The notes under the pieces were generated by a model. That model did not search any database and was not told the DNA's origin. It saw nothing but the letters and a program-made list of their open reading frames with translations. Below, in pieces: positions 1-12,359 of a stretch of DNA of 64,000 bases. A program made the translations under genes and the position numbers. The first letter of the stretch is position 1. Every line of letters begins with the position of its first letter. The stretch comes from Cladochytrium replicatum (taxonomy: Eukaryota > Chytridiomycota > Chytridiomycetes > Cladochytriales > Cladochytriaceae), in NCBI GenBank assembly GCA_025526935.1, contig JAHLKD010000027.1:62001-126000 (forward strand). Direction: 5' to 3'.

Positions 1-1203
1 CAGCTAGGGAACGAGTTGGAGCGATGGGCAAACCTTCTTGTGTCGGATCCGGTTGCGGCAGAAACAGTTGCACTTTTAGAACTCCTCCACCCTGAAGCTG
101 AAATGTCATCGTCGCCAGTGAATCCTGCTGCACCACAGCTTAGCACGGCACAATCTGCGACACGCACGGTGTTTGGTGCCTTACGGTACACTGGGTCCGT
201 GTTGAAAAAGGTTGCGGTGAGCGGTGTCGCTAGCATTGATGCAGCTATATCAGGTGGTGTTCCTGATAGATATCCGGATAGCGCAGGGGAATTGGAGCTA
301 AGCAACGACTCTTTGGAATCCCGTCGTTCTATCCCCGGAGACCGATCTCGCCAACTGCAGCAGCAGATGCCTCGTTCGTCATCACTGGGTGCAAATTCTC
401 TGCTAGGCGATGAATCTTCAGCTCCTTTGTCCCAAGCGGATGTTGAACATGAGCGGAGTCGGACTCCCTCACCTTCCCCATCGCTAAGAAGCATCAAGTC
501 AGTCAGTGCAACTTTGGCGTCCACTTCCGAAAGCGCGCGCCAACCGACGGGAACCAATGGGAAGCTCTCTGCATCGTCAGCGAGCGTGACCCTTTCCGAG
601 GCCGAGCTGGAGATTATCATAGAATGTGTCTTTGTGACCTTGGAAGAAGTGTTTGATCTGAGCGGTGGGGGCACCATGGACCGTTGGATTCGTCAGAAGG
701 GTCTTCAGACAGTGAAGAACTTACTTCGTCGAACATACGGGCAGACGATATCAACCGAGATCCAGTCGCGAATCCGGTCGTTCATGTCCGAGAGCTCGGT
801 GGTGAGCTCGATTTCCAGTTTCACGGATGGGATGTGGCCAGATGGAGTGTACTATACACAGCCAAAGTCAACGACCGAGTCCAAAACAACAATGGTTCAC
901 GACGACGGAAAGATTGTATGTCTCACGACATCGACGACGACCACAGAAACTAGAACTGTTCCGCCACGGACGGAGGAGCAGAAAGCCGACGACAAGGCGA
1001 GAGCAAAGGGGTTGATTGTGAACAATTTCCCTGGTGCAGGTTCTGCGCAAGTCATTGTCGGCCCGCACAACGTACAATCGGGACTGACACGAGTTTTCAA
1101 TATGCTGCAGGAGAAGGAGTTGAACCGACACCTTGTGTGTATGATCTTGGATTCAATCGTGAAGTGCGTTTTGAGCGGAGGAGTGGAGCTGAGCGTTAAA
1201 TGA
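1..1203 (+). CDS. Sorting nexin C-terminal part (Mdm1/SNX13-like), 5' truncated by window edge
   Basis: The reading frame is open from base 1, so the start lies upstream. The first 30 residues (LLVSDPVAAE, then LLELLHPE) look like the last helix of a PX phosphoinositide-binding domain. A Ser-rich disordered linker of about 150 residues follows. The last ~180 residues match the Nexin_C domain: a helix with EVFDL, then MDRWIRQKGL, a charged linker, and a final helix with LNRHLVCMILDSIV. PX followed by Nexin_C is the tail of the PXA-RGS-PX-Nexin_C family (yeast Mdm1, animal SNX13/14/25), which tethers the ER to the vacuole, endosome or lipid droplets. No intron is seen in this part and the TGA is at 1201-1203. 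The upstream PXA and RGS domains cannot be checked here. Confidence 0.8.
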   Translation, partial: QLGNELERWANLLVSDPVAAETVALLELLHPEAEMSSSPVNPAAPQLSTAQSATRTVFGALRYTGSVLKKVAVSGVASIDAAISGGVPDRYPDSAGELELSNDSLESRRSIPGDRSRQLQQQMPRSSSLGANSLLGDESSAPLSQADVEHERSRTPSPSPSLRSIKSVSATLASTSESARQPTGTNGKLSASSASVTLSEAELEIIIECVFVTLEEVFDLSGGGTMDRWIRQKGLQTVKNLLRRTYGQTISTEIQSRIRSFMSESSVVSSISSFTDGMWPDGVYYTQPKSTTESKTTMVHDDGKIVCLTTSTTTTETRTVPPRTEEQKADDKARAKGLIVNNFPGAGSAQVIVGPHNVQSGLTRVFNMLQEKELNRHLVCMILDSIVKCVLSGGVELSVK

Positions 1204-1640
1204 AGTTGTTTTTGCAGTTCACCGTGGATTGTCTTTTATTCAAATGCATGTTTTTTGGACCTTTTCGTATTAGATTTATGAACACTGATAGCTGTCATCA
1301 AGCGATAATATAACGTTGAGTACATCGGATCCAGAACAAATCTGTATGTCTCGTATTGGTCTGAAATCATTTCAATTCCTGGCAAACTAAACCGCCAGGG
1401 ATGTGGTGTGGCAGTTGATCGTTCCAATTCGGCGGATCAGAGGTTGCGAAGAAGCATATGTGCAATGAATCCTTCTTGATTCGATTGCCTAATCTGTGCT
1501 CAGAGCTAGTCTGTACGTGAAGGGCGGCCGTTGATCACTTTTCCCGTTATTGTTTCACGTCGTGTGACCAAACTTCATGGGTTAATCCTTTTGAAAGGCA
1601 CACAGCATCACCCCGAAGCCAAAATCAGTCAAGTGCGCCG
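1204..1640. other. Intergenic, no gene recognised
   Basis: This is the 3' flank of the sorting nexin gene and the approach to the amylase relic. Only short unconvincing ORFs are present. Confidence 0.5.
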
Positions 1641-2790
1641 TCAGACACAACTTTCGCGGCGTACCTCGGTTACCACGTAAAGATATCTGTACTCGATCGA
1701 TTCACACTAACAGACCATATTGGTCCTGACAAACAAGTGAACAATGCCGACTGGGGCTCAGGCTTCGACCCATTCAACGCACAAAATTACTTCCATCTCC
1801 GAAACACACGCACTCAGGCAACCCGAACCCAGGAAACCTGAACTGGATTGCGACAGCAACAAACCAAACAGCACAAACAATGGAGGTGTGTGTCGACGGG
1901 TTCAGGTCGACACTGCACGAGTCATCCGCAAAGCATTTAGCCGCAATTCAACGCCAACGCAGGGATGTACATTGTCGGAGAGATTGGATACGGGAAAGAG
2001 GGTCGAGCAGAGAATGGGCTTACGTATTCCGCCGAGTGCAGGGACGGAGCCTAACCTTCCGAAACGGAACGATGCGTTCAGAGACACGACGGGAATGGAT
2101 ACTTCGGCCGCTTTCTGGACAAATTGAATGCGATGTAAAAGAATCCCAAACTTGTATGAAAGTTTATCGACAACCACGATGGCCCACGTTTCATTGCCTT
2201 GCAATCTGATCGCGCACTCTCACCTACGTATATTAACGCAAGTCGAGGTATCCCGATTGTTTACAGTGGAACCGAGCAAGCTTTCACTGGTTCAGACGGC
2301 CAAGTGTACTACCCTTACAACTGTGTTCCGTTGTGGATTTCGGGATACTCCACCTCGACACCTGAACACAGATTTATTAAATAGCTTCACCGCGCGAGGA
2401 AGCAGCAGAAATGGTTCAACCATCCAAGTTTGCTTACGGTAGCTGTTATTCAAAATGCTTGGGTTTTCATGAGGGTTCAGGAGCGCCGTTGTCTGGATGT
2501 GCTGACCAAAACGTCGTCGGTACCAAATCAACTACATCAATTACAATGAACGCACGAGAGGCTTTGGAAGCGATTGCGGCTCGAGCCAGGTCTGCGATGT
2601 TTTCGGCTTTAGGGGCTGTTTCTCGTTCTCCGTAGGAAATGCAACGATCACCATAAGCGATGGAAACACCCGGATCCCTCAACTTCAAAGACCACGACAA
2701 AGGAAACTACCACGACCACCACTTCCAAAGTGACTTCTACTTCTGTGCCTATGGTGGTCCAAAAGAGTGTGATGAAAGCCTAACAAGCCT
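1640..2790 (+). pseudogene. Decayed secreted alpha-amylase (GH13)
   Basis: Pieces of a fungal GH13 alpha-amylase appear in the correct order but in different frames. A DRFTLTD segment near 1695-1715 resembles the N-terminal TDRFA strand. FDPFNAQNYFH lies at 1768-1800. The GFR-VDTAR region with the nucleophile Asp is split by a frameshift at 1896-1925. The GEI version of the catalytic-Glu region is at 1976-1984. FIDNHDGPRF, the region with the second catalytic Asp, is at 2163-2192 and is followed by GIPIVYSGTEQ and WISGY, ending at a TAG at 2382. Further frame changes lead to a C-terminal beta-domain remnant (NATITISDG) and a Thr-rich linker at 2688-2745, as in amylases with a starch-binding module. 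At least four frame changes and stops mean no functional enzyme. The family assignment rests on motif order. Confidence 0.75.
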
Positions 2791-3454
2791 TTTCTCGCTC
2801 TCTCAAGGTTCGATGTATGTTTTGAGGTTGTTTTTTGCTGTACACCAAGTTTAAGATGAAGTTCCGTTGTTTTTCAACACTGATATCAATCAATGTGAAT
2901 GCTTGGATTGCCAAATCCTTAGTTTACCGAAGAAGCGAACACGACGATGATTATTAACACCTGCAGAAACTCGGGTCGGCTTGCTCAACAAATAGCGATT
3001 AGTCCTACCATCCCATCTCTCACCAGTTACTGTCGCGCCAAGCCGCTTAGATCACTGATCAGAAGTTCCATGTCAGGTTGTCTGTGGCAGCCACACCGGA
3101 ATAAGATGATGGTCCACTGTTTCCCATTAATAGATATCGGGCTTGGTGCTTATTGGTAGTGTCTAACTGAATGTTTATTTCCAGAGACCCAACAATGAGG
3201 TACAACAAAAAATGCAAGATGAAATGGGTAATGCGTGTTTTGCGATGTAAAGAGTAAAAGCCTTGCCGCATGCCTAACTTGTGTGTGTGTGTGTCTGCGG
3301 GGAAGAATGGATGACACTAAAATATAGCTGAAGTCCAACAACCAATTCAAGCAACCGGAATACAAATGATGCGGCAAGCAAGCATAGAACGCCCACCAAC
3401 CGACGCCGATATTGGGGTTATCGAAAGAGCACTACGAAGATACTACCCAGCACC
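2791..3454. other. Intergenic; contains a (GT)7 microsatellite
   Basis: No supported gene. A (GT)7 run sits at 3281-3294, about 160 bp beyond the stop codon of the minus-strand OPT gene, so it is likely 3' untranslated or spacer DNA. Confidence 0.5.
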
Positions 3455-5968
3455 TTAGACGGCGGGGTTGCCGTACATGTCAACACCGTAGCAGTAGTAG
3501 TCGAAGTAGCTGTTGTTGGGGTCGGGGTTGAGAGCCCAGATCGGGAAGTTTACTCCGTTGGCGGTGAGGGCAGTAGCGAAGAGAACAGCTGCGGCGACAC
3601 CACCAGCCTGGGCAGCAGCCAACACGTAGTTGTACTTCTTCCACCAGTGAGGGGCCTTCTTAAGCAAGTAGTACGAGAAGATGAAACCCATGAGCGGCGC
3701 AACAATGTAGAAGTTCTGGTATGTTCCGGCACCGGTGACGTAGACAATGACGGGAATGTTGATCATGTGCCAGTACTTGGAGGGGTAGAGCTTGCTCAAT
3801 CCCCAGACAAGGACGGGGGCACCGAAACCTGCGAGGAAACCGAAGAGAAGTTTCTCGTACACAGAACCGATACCGAAGAAGCGAGCGGGAGCGATGGCAC
3901 CCCAGATAGCACCAGCGTTGTAGAAGGTAAGGTAGCTGAGAACCTGCCAGTCACCACCTCCGAGTTCGATCGAGGTCTGGAACATCATCCACCAGGCGAC
4001 ACCAAGGTACACAATGGAACCAAGGATGGTACCGTAGATCTGCGAGGCAAACATGGAGATCGGGGGAATCTTGAGGTAGTGACCCTGCTTAAGATCCGCA
4101 AGAAGAGTGATGGCTTGGTAGGCGGTGTTGACACCAATGGACTTATAGCACATGACGGCAACAGTGTCTCCTGGCATCAAGAGACCAGCGACGAACTCCT
4201 GGAGTACGTTGAGGTAGATCTGGGTACCAGTGACACCGAGAACGATACCGATAGGGATGATCAACACAAACGACGTGACGGTCGCAAGGAGCACTCCCCA
4301 CACGGGCATGCGGAACTCGGTGAACGCGCAAGTCAAGCAGAGAGCAATAGTCCAGATGAGCAACCAACCACCGTAGAACCACTCAGGAATGTCAGGGTAG
4401 GCGGCCATGAGCTTGTTGTGGATGTCGGTTTCATCGTTGACCTGCTTTAAAGCAGCCTTGAACTGGCGGATAACGTCCTTTCCGTACCAGACGACGACGT
4501 GGGCAACCATGGCAGGAAGAACCATGAACTCAATCATGTAGGTGATAGCGAAGAAGTCTGAAATGTAGATCGGCCCAACTTCGCTGTACTTGGTGATGTT
4601 GAGCGAGAAGTCGGGCTTCTGGTAGAGAGCACGGGCACGGATGTAGGTACCAGTCTTGTCGAAGAGAGAGACGGAGTTGAAGTACGAGAGAGTGTCGTTG
4701 GTGCTGCCAAGAGTGTCGGGGTAGAAGTCACCTTCATTTCCGTATCCGAGCCTGGGGTGGCCGAAGGGGTTGGTGAAAAAGGCAGGGATGGCAACAATGT
4801 AAGCGAAGAAGTAGTTGCCGATCCATGACTGTGCCTGGTAGATCCATGGGACAAGGAAGACACCAGAGCCGATGTATTGCAAGTCGAAGGTTAGACCCAA
4901 CAGTCCAGGGCCGGACACTGGGGGAGAGACGGAACCAAGGAAACGAGCAGTGCCGCTCTTGGAGAACAAGCAGAGCAATGCGACAGCTTGCAGGGCAGTT
5001 GCGAAAATCTTTAAGTTTAAACAATGGTGAGCGATTGACCCCCGTAATTGTAGCAAAGTTCACTCACGTTGGGAATGAGCTCATAGACAAAGATGGCTCC
5101 GAGAGCAATCCAGAAGAAGTTGAAACGCGAGATCTTCCAGGTTTCCAACTTCAAGTCAGGCTTGTGGAGCGAGACGAAGAGGGCCGTCTGGGAGAGGATA
5201 CCGGGCCACAACATGGCAGCGGGCTTGACAAGGAAGCGACGAGCGAGACCAGCCATACCGAAACCAACCAGCTGGGTGGTAATGACCCAGAAGAAGGATT
5301 GGGCGAAGTCAATCTTGTCGTTACCCATGAACATGTCCATGCGCTGAGAGACAACGTTATACATCGCGTAAGGGCTGGCGCTTCCAGCAGTAGCCATGAC
5401 GGAGACGAGAACGTGCTCTTTGATGCTGAAGGGGCCGGGGTTGAGGGTGAAGCTGAACTTGCCAGAGCCGATGCGGGCCGTGGGAAGAATCTTGGCCAAG
5501 ATAAGACCAATGGGGTAGGTGAGAAGGGTGGCAAGAGTGGGGTCTGAAATTAGATATTGGTAAACATATGGTAAACACACCTAATGAGGAATTCCAAAGT
5601 CGCAAACGTACCGAGGGTGATTGAGTTAGTACGGAACGAGAAAATGGCGTTTGCAGCAGCCATTCCCACGCACCAGAAGGTACCCAAGATCCAGACACGC
5701 GCTCTATTCAAGAACAATTAGTCTCCGAGACTTGAAAAATAGGGAACAGCACTAACGTCAAGTGGGGTGTCTCGGGATCATCGGTCTGGGGTACGATGGC
5801 GCTGGTAAGCTTCAATGCCAAGCTGGCATCGGCGTTCTCAGCGTCTAGCGCATCCTCAGCGGTCAAATCCTCGTGAACCTCGCCAGTCTCGATATCTGCC
5901 GCCTTCTTCTCGTCAAGGACCTCGAAGGTCTCCTCAGCTTTGGTGTCTTCCGGCTTGGTGTCGGCCAT
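3455..5968 (-). CDS. OPT family oligopeptide transporter, paralog 1
   Basis: Proton-coupled importer of tetra-/pentapeptides or glutathione in the plasma membrane (OPT family, yeast Opt1/fission yeast Isp4 clade). Exons on the minus strand are 5968-5757, 5703-5612, 5543-5068 and 5008-3455, giving 777 residues. The family signature NPGPFSIKEH is in exon 3. The second signature KIPP occurs as KIPPISMF (canonical KIPPR). About 14-16 hydrophobic segments are visible. The 70-residue N-terminus is acidic and cytosolic and ends in PQTDDPETPHLT, a block shared with the other two OPT genes here. Splice positions of the first three introns are identical in all three. Upstream (6032-6037, reverse) lies a weak TATA-like TATAAC. 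Substrate is not deducible from sequence. Confidence 0.93.
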
Positions 5969-6400
5969 TCAAATGTCAGTAAGCAGATGAAATGAAGGAA
6001 GCCTGGGGTAAACCGCTGAAGATGGTGCGACGTTATAAAGCGCAGATTGGGATTTTTGCCGCCCAAAGGGGGTTGGTCAGCTACAAGTGCCAAAAATTTT
6101 GAGACAAAATTTTCCTAGGTGTGGCGCGACCCTAGGAAGTTGAGTTATCTAATTAAATAGTAGATTATTATAATAATTCTTAGAACCGAAGAAGGTTGGG
6201 GCGGATGCTTGCAGATTATGGAATGTGATTTATGTGGGGTTGGGATTTCAAGTGTGATGGCATCATGGAATCGTTGCATCGCTGCATCCAGAGAGCAGGA
6301 CAGTCGGAGGTTCTGCAACAACACCACGATGCAAATTCTTTGAGATGCCGCGCCATAGCTTTGAGTTAAATCAGCATTGCAGTGCCAAGAAATCTCACAG

Positions 6401-6933
6401 ATTCGGCACCTCACCATTGCCATTGTGGAGCACATGACAAAATGGTTGCTTGGCGGTGGTGGGGAACTGAGGAGGATGTTATCCATCGACAAAATGGAAG
6501 TCGAATGTTCGCAGCTGTCCCTTGATTCTTGTCGGGAAAAATTTCGCCTCTATGACGAAGTGTAAGCGGAAACGAAGTAGAGTTTCTTGTGCTTGCAAAG
6601 ATGATGTGCTCGAATTTGATCGTTGCGTAACAGCTCATTTTTCTGCAGGCTGAGTGATAGAGTCGGTGCCCACTGGCTGGTGTGTCCGTTAGGTATGACG
6701 CCATCAAATTTGAATTTGAAGGGCTTTTTCAAACACATGAGTCATTCGCTGCGGACATGCGGCGAAACCAAATCGAGGCGGTGCAATTGGATGGAGCCGG
6801 TATGATCCTTTTCTGCTTCCATCTGCCATATCGGTTATATTGCGATCCGCCTACCCTATCGTTTGTGTACCCGAAGACACCACAAGGACTTCAAAGCAAA
6901 CCGCCTTCACCAAACGAATTTCTAAGCGACTAA
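6401..6933 (+). CDS. Coding-like two-exon fragment, unknown protein
   Basis: Not recognised. After a possible acceptor (cacag) at 6400, an open frame runs IRHLTIAIVEHMTKW to CREKFRLYDEV. It stops at a strong donor (gtaagc, about 6563). An intron of about 120 nt ending ccgttag restores the frame as V-YDAIKFEFEGLFQTH, then continues ADMRRNQIEAVQLDGAG to a TAA at 6931-6933. The joined product is hydrophilic and has no stop, which is unlikely by chance across a canonical intron. No ATG with good context is obvious upstream, so this may be the 3' end of a small gene or a relic. Low confidence. Confidence 0.3.
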
Positions 6934-8161
6934 ATGCAGTATGAATCCGTCTTCAGTAAGGAAATTGATTAACTCACAATATTTTTTGACGAAAAATGCA
7001 TGGGCGTGAAAGTATATTGGTGTCTTTCATCTTCACCTTCTGGAATTCCTAGAAACACAGCTACCACCCAGATACCGTATGAATTGAGCGTTTAATACAT
7101 CGCTCACTGTGAACGTTTCAACGCCTCTATCTCTCTTTCTTCCATCATCGGTGGGACGTACTTTGGTTAGGGGGGGAGTTGGTGTTCAATAATGATTGGA
7201 TGGGGCGGTTGGATGTGGACCTTCCCTTGCAGTTTCTCCTCGTCAGGGACGCTCAAAATTTTCTGGAAACCATCGTGGCTGTGGATTCACTCGAGAAGAA
7301 TTGCGGTCTGTGAATTGTAGAGCTTCTTTCGATGTTTTTCATGGAATATTTTCGGCATGAATGGAAGTCGGGAGGGAATTGTGGGAAAGGATTTTTTCAG
7401 TCGACCGCCAGTGGTGTCTGAGGAAATGTTTTCGCCGTTACTTCTCCGCCCTTTGACGAGCTTGCTATTCTTATGAAATGGATGGAAGTGTGAGCAGGTA
7501 AAATGGTTCGTAGATGCAGTTCCATCGGCGCATTCGTGAGTCCGGTATTCTTGCGGATGGAGGAGGGTGATTTACGGGTTGGAAAACTGTTAGAACGACG
7601 AAATCCTTTCCTCTATGACCTTCGGATGCTTTGAGACCCGAAACTCTCTTTTTCCGATTTTCGTTTTCTTCGGATGTTTGTATGGCCCGAACGAAGAACA
7701 AAGATGGAGTATATTGATAAGAAGCAGAGTTGAACCACGAACTTCAGGTGGTGTCTTTCAACGGTCGACCATGAATCAGATTCTCAATATTGTCCAAAAC
7801 ACCTTGGCCCAGTCCGACATAGGATTCGTTAGTTACGCAGGCTGCGGCGTTGTCTGATTAGTTGATTTTCGGTTCAACGAAAGGTGTGGGAAACAAAATG
7901 GGTTTGTGCAAATGGACTTTACACGAATTACTTACCAACATTGAACTCGTCCAAACCTGCTCCTGCAAGATGACCAGTTGAAAGCGCCCCAAGTATCCAA
8001 CCAGCATCAGAATCACTTTTATCCAACCCATTCACTTTCCTCACCCCCGCCCCGTGACGCAATAATCAGGTACCCACCAGCATCGCAAAGATCTCGTCTC
8101 TTCCAGCAAACCCCTCTCCAACCATCAATGCACCCACCTGACTTTCGTCGTCTACATAAAC
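6934..8161. other. Gene-poor intergenic stretch
   Basis: Only short ORFs without recognisable motifs. No RNA gene was recognised on either strand. Confidence 0.4.
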
Positions 8162-8422
8162 ATGACAAGTCGTGTCGCCACAAGCTCCGCCCACTCGTCC
8201 TTACACAAACCCGGCGACCTTCGTCCAACTCCGATAATCCCACGTCAAACGCCAGCAGACGTTTAACCGTCGCGCTCCCGCAAACATCAAACAAACTTTG
8301 TCAAATCAGTCAGCACGGGTTCCAGCATTTATGCTTACCGTGACGGCGTTCTCGAAGACACCACCAACCTCCTGATCGAGTGGACTGCATTAGGTTACAC
8401 GTATAGGCCTGTCGTATATTTA
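8162..8422 (+). pseudogene. Possible small relic ORF with one internal stop
   Basis: From an ATG at 8162 one frame reads 34 residues, meets a TAA, then stays open in the same frame for about 50 residues (SIYAYRDGVLEDTTNLLIEWTALGYTYRP) to a TGA at about 8420. Composition is protein-like but no family is recognised. It may be a decayed gene fragment or chance. Confidence 0.2.
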
Positions 8423-8714
8423 CCATCTTGAAGCAGGGAACAAACCCTGCAAGAAATCGATGCGAACGTGACGCGAGATCAAGACATAGTTCGTGCATTG
8501 TCGAGATGCTGATCTGGCCCGTGGTTGAAACTTTCCTAATCATCTCATCTTTTTTCAGTTAATGTTAAGAGATCCATGTTTTCTCAGAATACACTACAGG
8601 CCATCCAAGTGGAGCACTCTGCTCTCTCTCCCACACAAAAATATAAAAATAACAGCCCTTTCCGCCAAAAATCGCAAATGAAACAGGTTTTCCACACTAC
8701 TATATCATACACCT

Positions 8715-11700
8715 TCACAGCTTTGTCTTTGCAAGCTTAAGCACACCCTCAAGTTTGCTACAAAAAGAACACAAACACAAGTCAATCAACCAATTCCACA
8801 ATGCAAACCTCACATTCAGTTCTCACCTTGCAAGCCCGACGTTGCCCTTAATCTTAATCTTTCCAGCTGTGAACAGCTTCTGCGCGTTCGACTTTCCAAG
8901 TGCAAGGTCAACAAGGTCCCCGTCTCCAAGCGTAAGGATCATGTCCGCCTTGCCGCTGTAAGGTCCCTCCTTGATCACGCCGTCGCCCGTCTTCAGGTCA
9001 ACAGTCCATGACCTGGTCTCGCCGTTCGCACCCTGTACGTCGAACTGGAACACTGCCTTCACGGCCGACGCGGTGCGCTTACGCATGGGTGGTGTGAGAC
9101 CAGCAAGCGAAGAGTTGATCGCCTCGAAGATCTTGGCGGACTTGAAGGCGGGGGCGGCAGGTGCGGGGGTGGGTGCAGGTGCGGCGGCTGCTGCTGCCGC
9201 TACAATAAGAAAACAATTCAGCACACATGGACTTATGTCACCCTCATCATTAAACATACCAGAAATCTCAACGGCAGCGTTGCTGACAGCGATGTCGCCA
9301 GTTTCCGCAACCTTGACCTGGAAGATAATCTTCGTCCCCTCCTTCCACATGTGGGTCTCCAGCGTCTGTCCGGGAAGCACCGGCTTGTTGAACCGAACCT
9401 TGATGCTCTTAAAGTTCTTCGGGTCGTTGTTGCAGTACTTTTGGAAAATGTGCTTCCCAGCAATACCGAACGACGCGAGACCGTGAAGAATCGGGATCTC
9501 AAAACCACCCATCTTGCTCATCTCGGGGTCGATGTGCAAGGGATTCAGGTCGCCAGACAGACGGTAGAGGGCAGCGAGGTCCTCCGAGGTCTTCTCACGT
9601 ACAATGGCGTCCGGTGCGCGCTTAGGCGGCTCGTTAAGCGCAGTAGCGGCTCCACGGTCGGTCTGCTTGGTGTTACCACCCTTACCGCCAAGACCACGGA
9701 TGAAGAGCGTGAACTCATTTTCCAACACAACCTCCCCAGAAGCGTCCTTGGTGGTTACACCAATGACAACAGTGGCACCCTTGCCCTTGTCAAGGATGTC
9801 AATGATGCGACCGCGGGAGGTGAGCACACCAGCGGTGGGCAGAGGCTTCTTCAGCTCAAGGTACTGCTCACCGTGCAAGAGCATCATCTAGAAAGCCAAA
9901 AATCTGTGAGTTTTACATCGAAAGCTGCGTCCCCAAAAACACCTACCGGGTTGAAGTCAGGGAGGTAGTCACCGAAAGGAACAGCCTGAACCTGAGCAGC
10001 GAATGCCGGGATAACACCATACGTAGGCAAAGCAGCAAAGTTCTCGCTGTTCTCGTACACAAGCGGCAAGTCAGTGCGCTTAGCACCGACGCCGAGAGCA
10101 TACAAGATGACGTCGCGCTCAGTGAACTCAAACTTGTGGTCCTTGAACACAGCCTTCTGCGCAGCCGCGACGTTAATGTTACCGTCCTTCACCGGTGGTG
10201 CGGAGGTCTCCTCAACCGTGTTGCCGAAGTTCGCCATGATTGCCTCAAGAGCCTCGCCAGTGGTAGTGGGGTACGTGGCACGGCCGTCCTCGTAGTTGCT
10301 GATGTCACCCATGCGCGACTTGATAACCTCGGGGAGCAGGGGGACGTTGACCGGGAAGGTCACGCCACCGCTTCGTTGCCATCGGAGACGAGAGATCCAT
10401 CCGCTTCCGACTTCGAAAAGACCGGCGGTGTCCTTGTTGCTCTCATGTGCGAGGAAAGCAACGAGAGGGGCAACGTAGTCGGGCTTGAGAGCCTCAACGA
10501 ATTCAGGAGGCATGACGGTGGCGGTCATACGGGTACCGGCGTTAGGGGCAATAGTGTTCACGATAATGTTCTTCGACCTTCCCTCCCACGCCAAACTGTT
10601 GCTGAAGGCGATAGTACCAGCTTTAGCAGCACTGTAATTGGCCTGACCAAAGTTGCCGTAGATACCGACAGCGGAGGCGGTGTTGATAATACGACCGTAC
10701 TTCTGGTTGTAGAAGTGTGGCCATGCAGCCTTGGTGACCTTGTACATACCGCGAAGGTGAACCTTGTGGACCAGGTCCCAGTCCTGGTCTGACATGCGCT
10801 GGAAGGATTTGTCACGAAGAATACCGGCGTTGTTAACAAGGATGTCAACACGACCAAAGGCCTTGATGGCGGTCTCGATGACCTTCTCACCATCCTCAAC
10901 CGAGTCGTAGTTGGCGACCGCCTCACCGCCAAGAGCACGGATCTCCTCAACGACCTTGTCGGCCGCGGAAGAGCTCGCACCAGCACCGGTATGGTTACCG
11001 CCAAGGTCGTTGATGACGACTTTTGCACCGAGCTAAATTTGAAATTCGTAAACTTAGAGTGCATCAAACGCTTTTGGAGTTTGGCCTACACTAGAGAAGA
11101 GGTGCGCGTACGCACGGCCCAATCCACCACCAGCGCCAGTGATAACCGCAACGCGACCGTCGAATCGAAGGTCACCGACAGTCGGGTTCGGTTGGAGCTT
11201 CTGTGCTTCCTCAAGATGACCGAGCCAGTCAGTGTCGGCCATGTTGACTGGGTATATGGGGTTGGTGAAGTCCGAGATATCTTTCCACCTTGCAGCAACA
11301 GCGCCAGGTGTGAATGAGCTGTCCGTCTTGAAGATGGCACCGCGTGTGCGCTCGCGGCGAAGCTTAGCGATGAAACCAGCGCCAACTTCGAACACAGACC
11401 CAGTTTCAGTTGAGGTCTCGTGTACGAGGGAGGCGACAAGAGGAACGACGAATTCAGGTTTAAGTGATGCAAGTACTTCAGGAGGGAGAACAGTCTCGGT
11501 CATTCGAGAAGCTGCCATGGGGGCGATGGTGTTGCAAGTGATTCCCTTCTTTGCGCCTTCGCGGGCAAGAGTTAAAGTGAAGCCGTGTAGTGCGAGCTTC
11601 GCGGCAGCGTAGTTGACCTGGCCAAAGTTTCCGTACAACCCGGCAGCGGAAGCAGTGTTGATGATCCTAAATCAAAGAGTTTAATTCTAGAACATGCTGA

Positions 11701-12359
11701 TCAACAAATCATTTTCGCAACCTTCCGTAACCTTGCTTCTGCATGTGTTCCCAGGCAGCCTTAGTGACCTTGTACGAACCACGGACGTGAACCTTCATGA
11801 TCAAGTCCCAGTCGTCATCGGTCATGCGGGAGAACGATTTGTCGCGGAGAATACTTTTAAAGCACAACAAAATCAGCGCACACACATTACCCTCTGTGAT
11901 GAACTCACCCCGCGTTGTTGATAATAACATCGATCCTTCCGAAAGCCTTCAATGCAGTCTCAACAATCTTCTCGCCGTCCTCGACGGAATCGTAGTTGGC
12001 GACCGCCGTACCACCGGCAGCGCGGATTTCTTCAACAACCTTGTCTGCAGCAGAAGAGCTTGCGCCAGCACCAGTGTGAGAGCCCCCGAGGTCGTTCACA
12101 ACGACCGAGGCACCTGTTGCAGAAAAAGGTTGTGTCGTTAGACAAGCATTCGAAACACACATCAATCCGTGATGGGATTGCAAGACCAATGCCACTTACC
12201 TCGCGATGCAAAGAAGAGAGCGTATGCCTTGCCGAGACCTGAGAGGATAAGTGGTACAATTAGGTCATTGTCGATCCGTGCGAGTTGTACTAATGAATAC
12301 GTACCACCGCCTGCACCGGTGACGAGCACGACACGACCGTCGAAGCGCAATTCAGACAT
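8715..12359 (-). CDS. FOX2: Peroxisomal multifunctional enzyme type 2 (Fox2) with C-terminal SCP2 domain
   Basis: Catalyses hydration and (3R)-hydroxyacyl-CoA dehydrogenation in peroxisomal beta-oxidation. Nine exons: 12359-12305, 12238-12200, 12113-11909, 11853-11722, 11666-11090, 11032-9947, 9887-9260, 9199-8827 and 8757-8715; 1045 residues. Two SDR dehydrogenase domains come first, each with a VTGAGGGLG nucleotide-binding loop and a YxxxK active site (NYAAAK, NYSAAK). A MaoC/hydratase-2 domain follows, with the signature [12 protein letters not shown]...[10 protein letters not shown]. After an Ala/Pro linker comes an SCP2 lipid-binding domain. The yeast enzyme has two SDR domains but no SCP2; animal MFE-2 has one SDR plus SCP2. 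The last 14 codons lie on a separate 43-nt exon and end in TKL, a non-canonical form of the peroxisomal PTS1 tripeptide. The two SDR halves are close to each other in sequence, as in the ancient tandem duplication. Confidence 0.95.

Noticed and set aside
3647-4450. 267-codon plus-strand ORF and others opposite the OPT genes (e.g. 47848-49044 minus)
   Set aside because: Antisense shadows of strongly coding OPT exons; no start context, introns or domains of their own.
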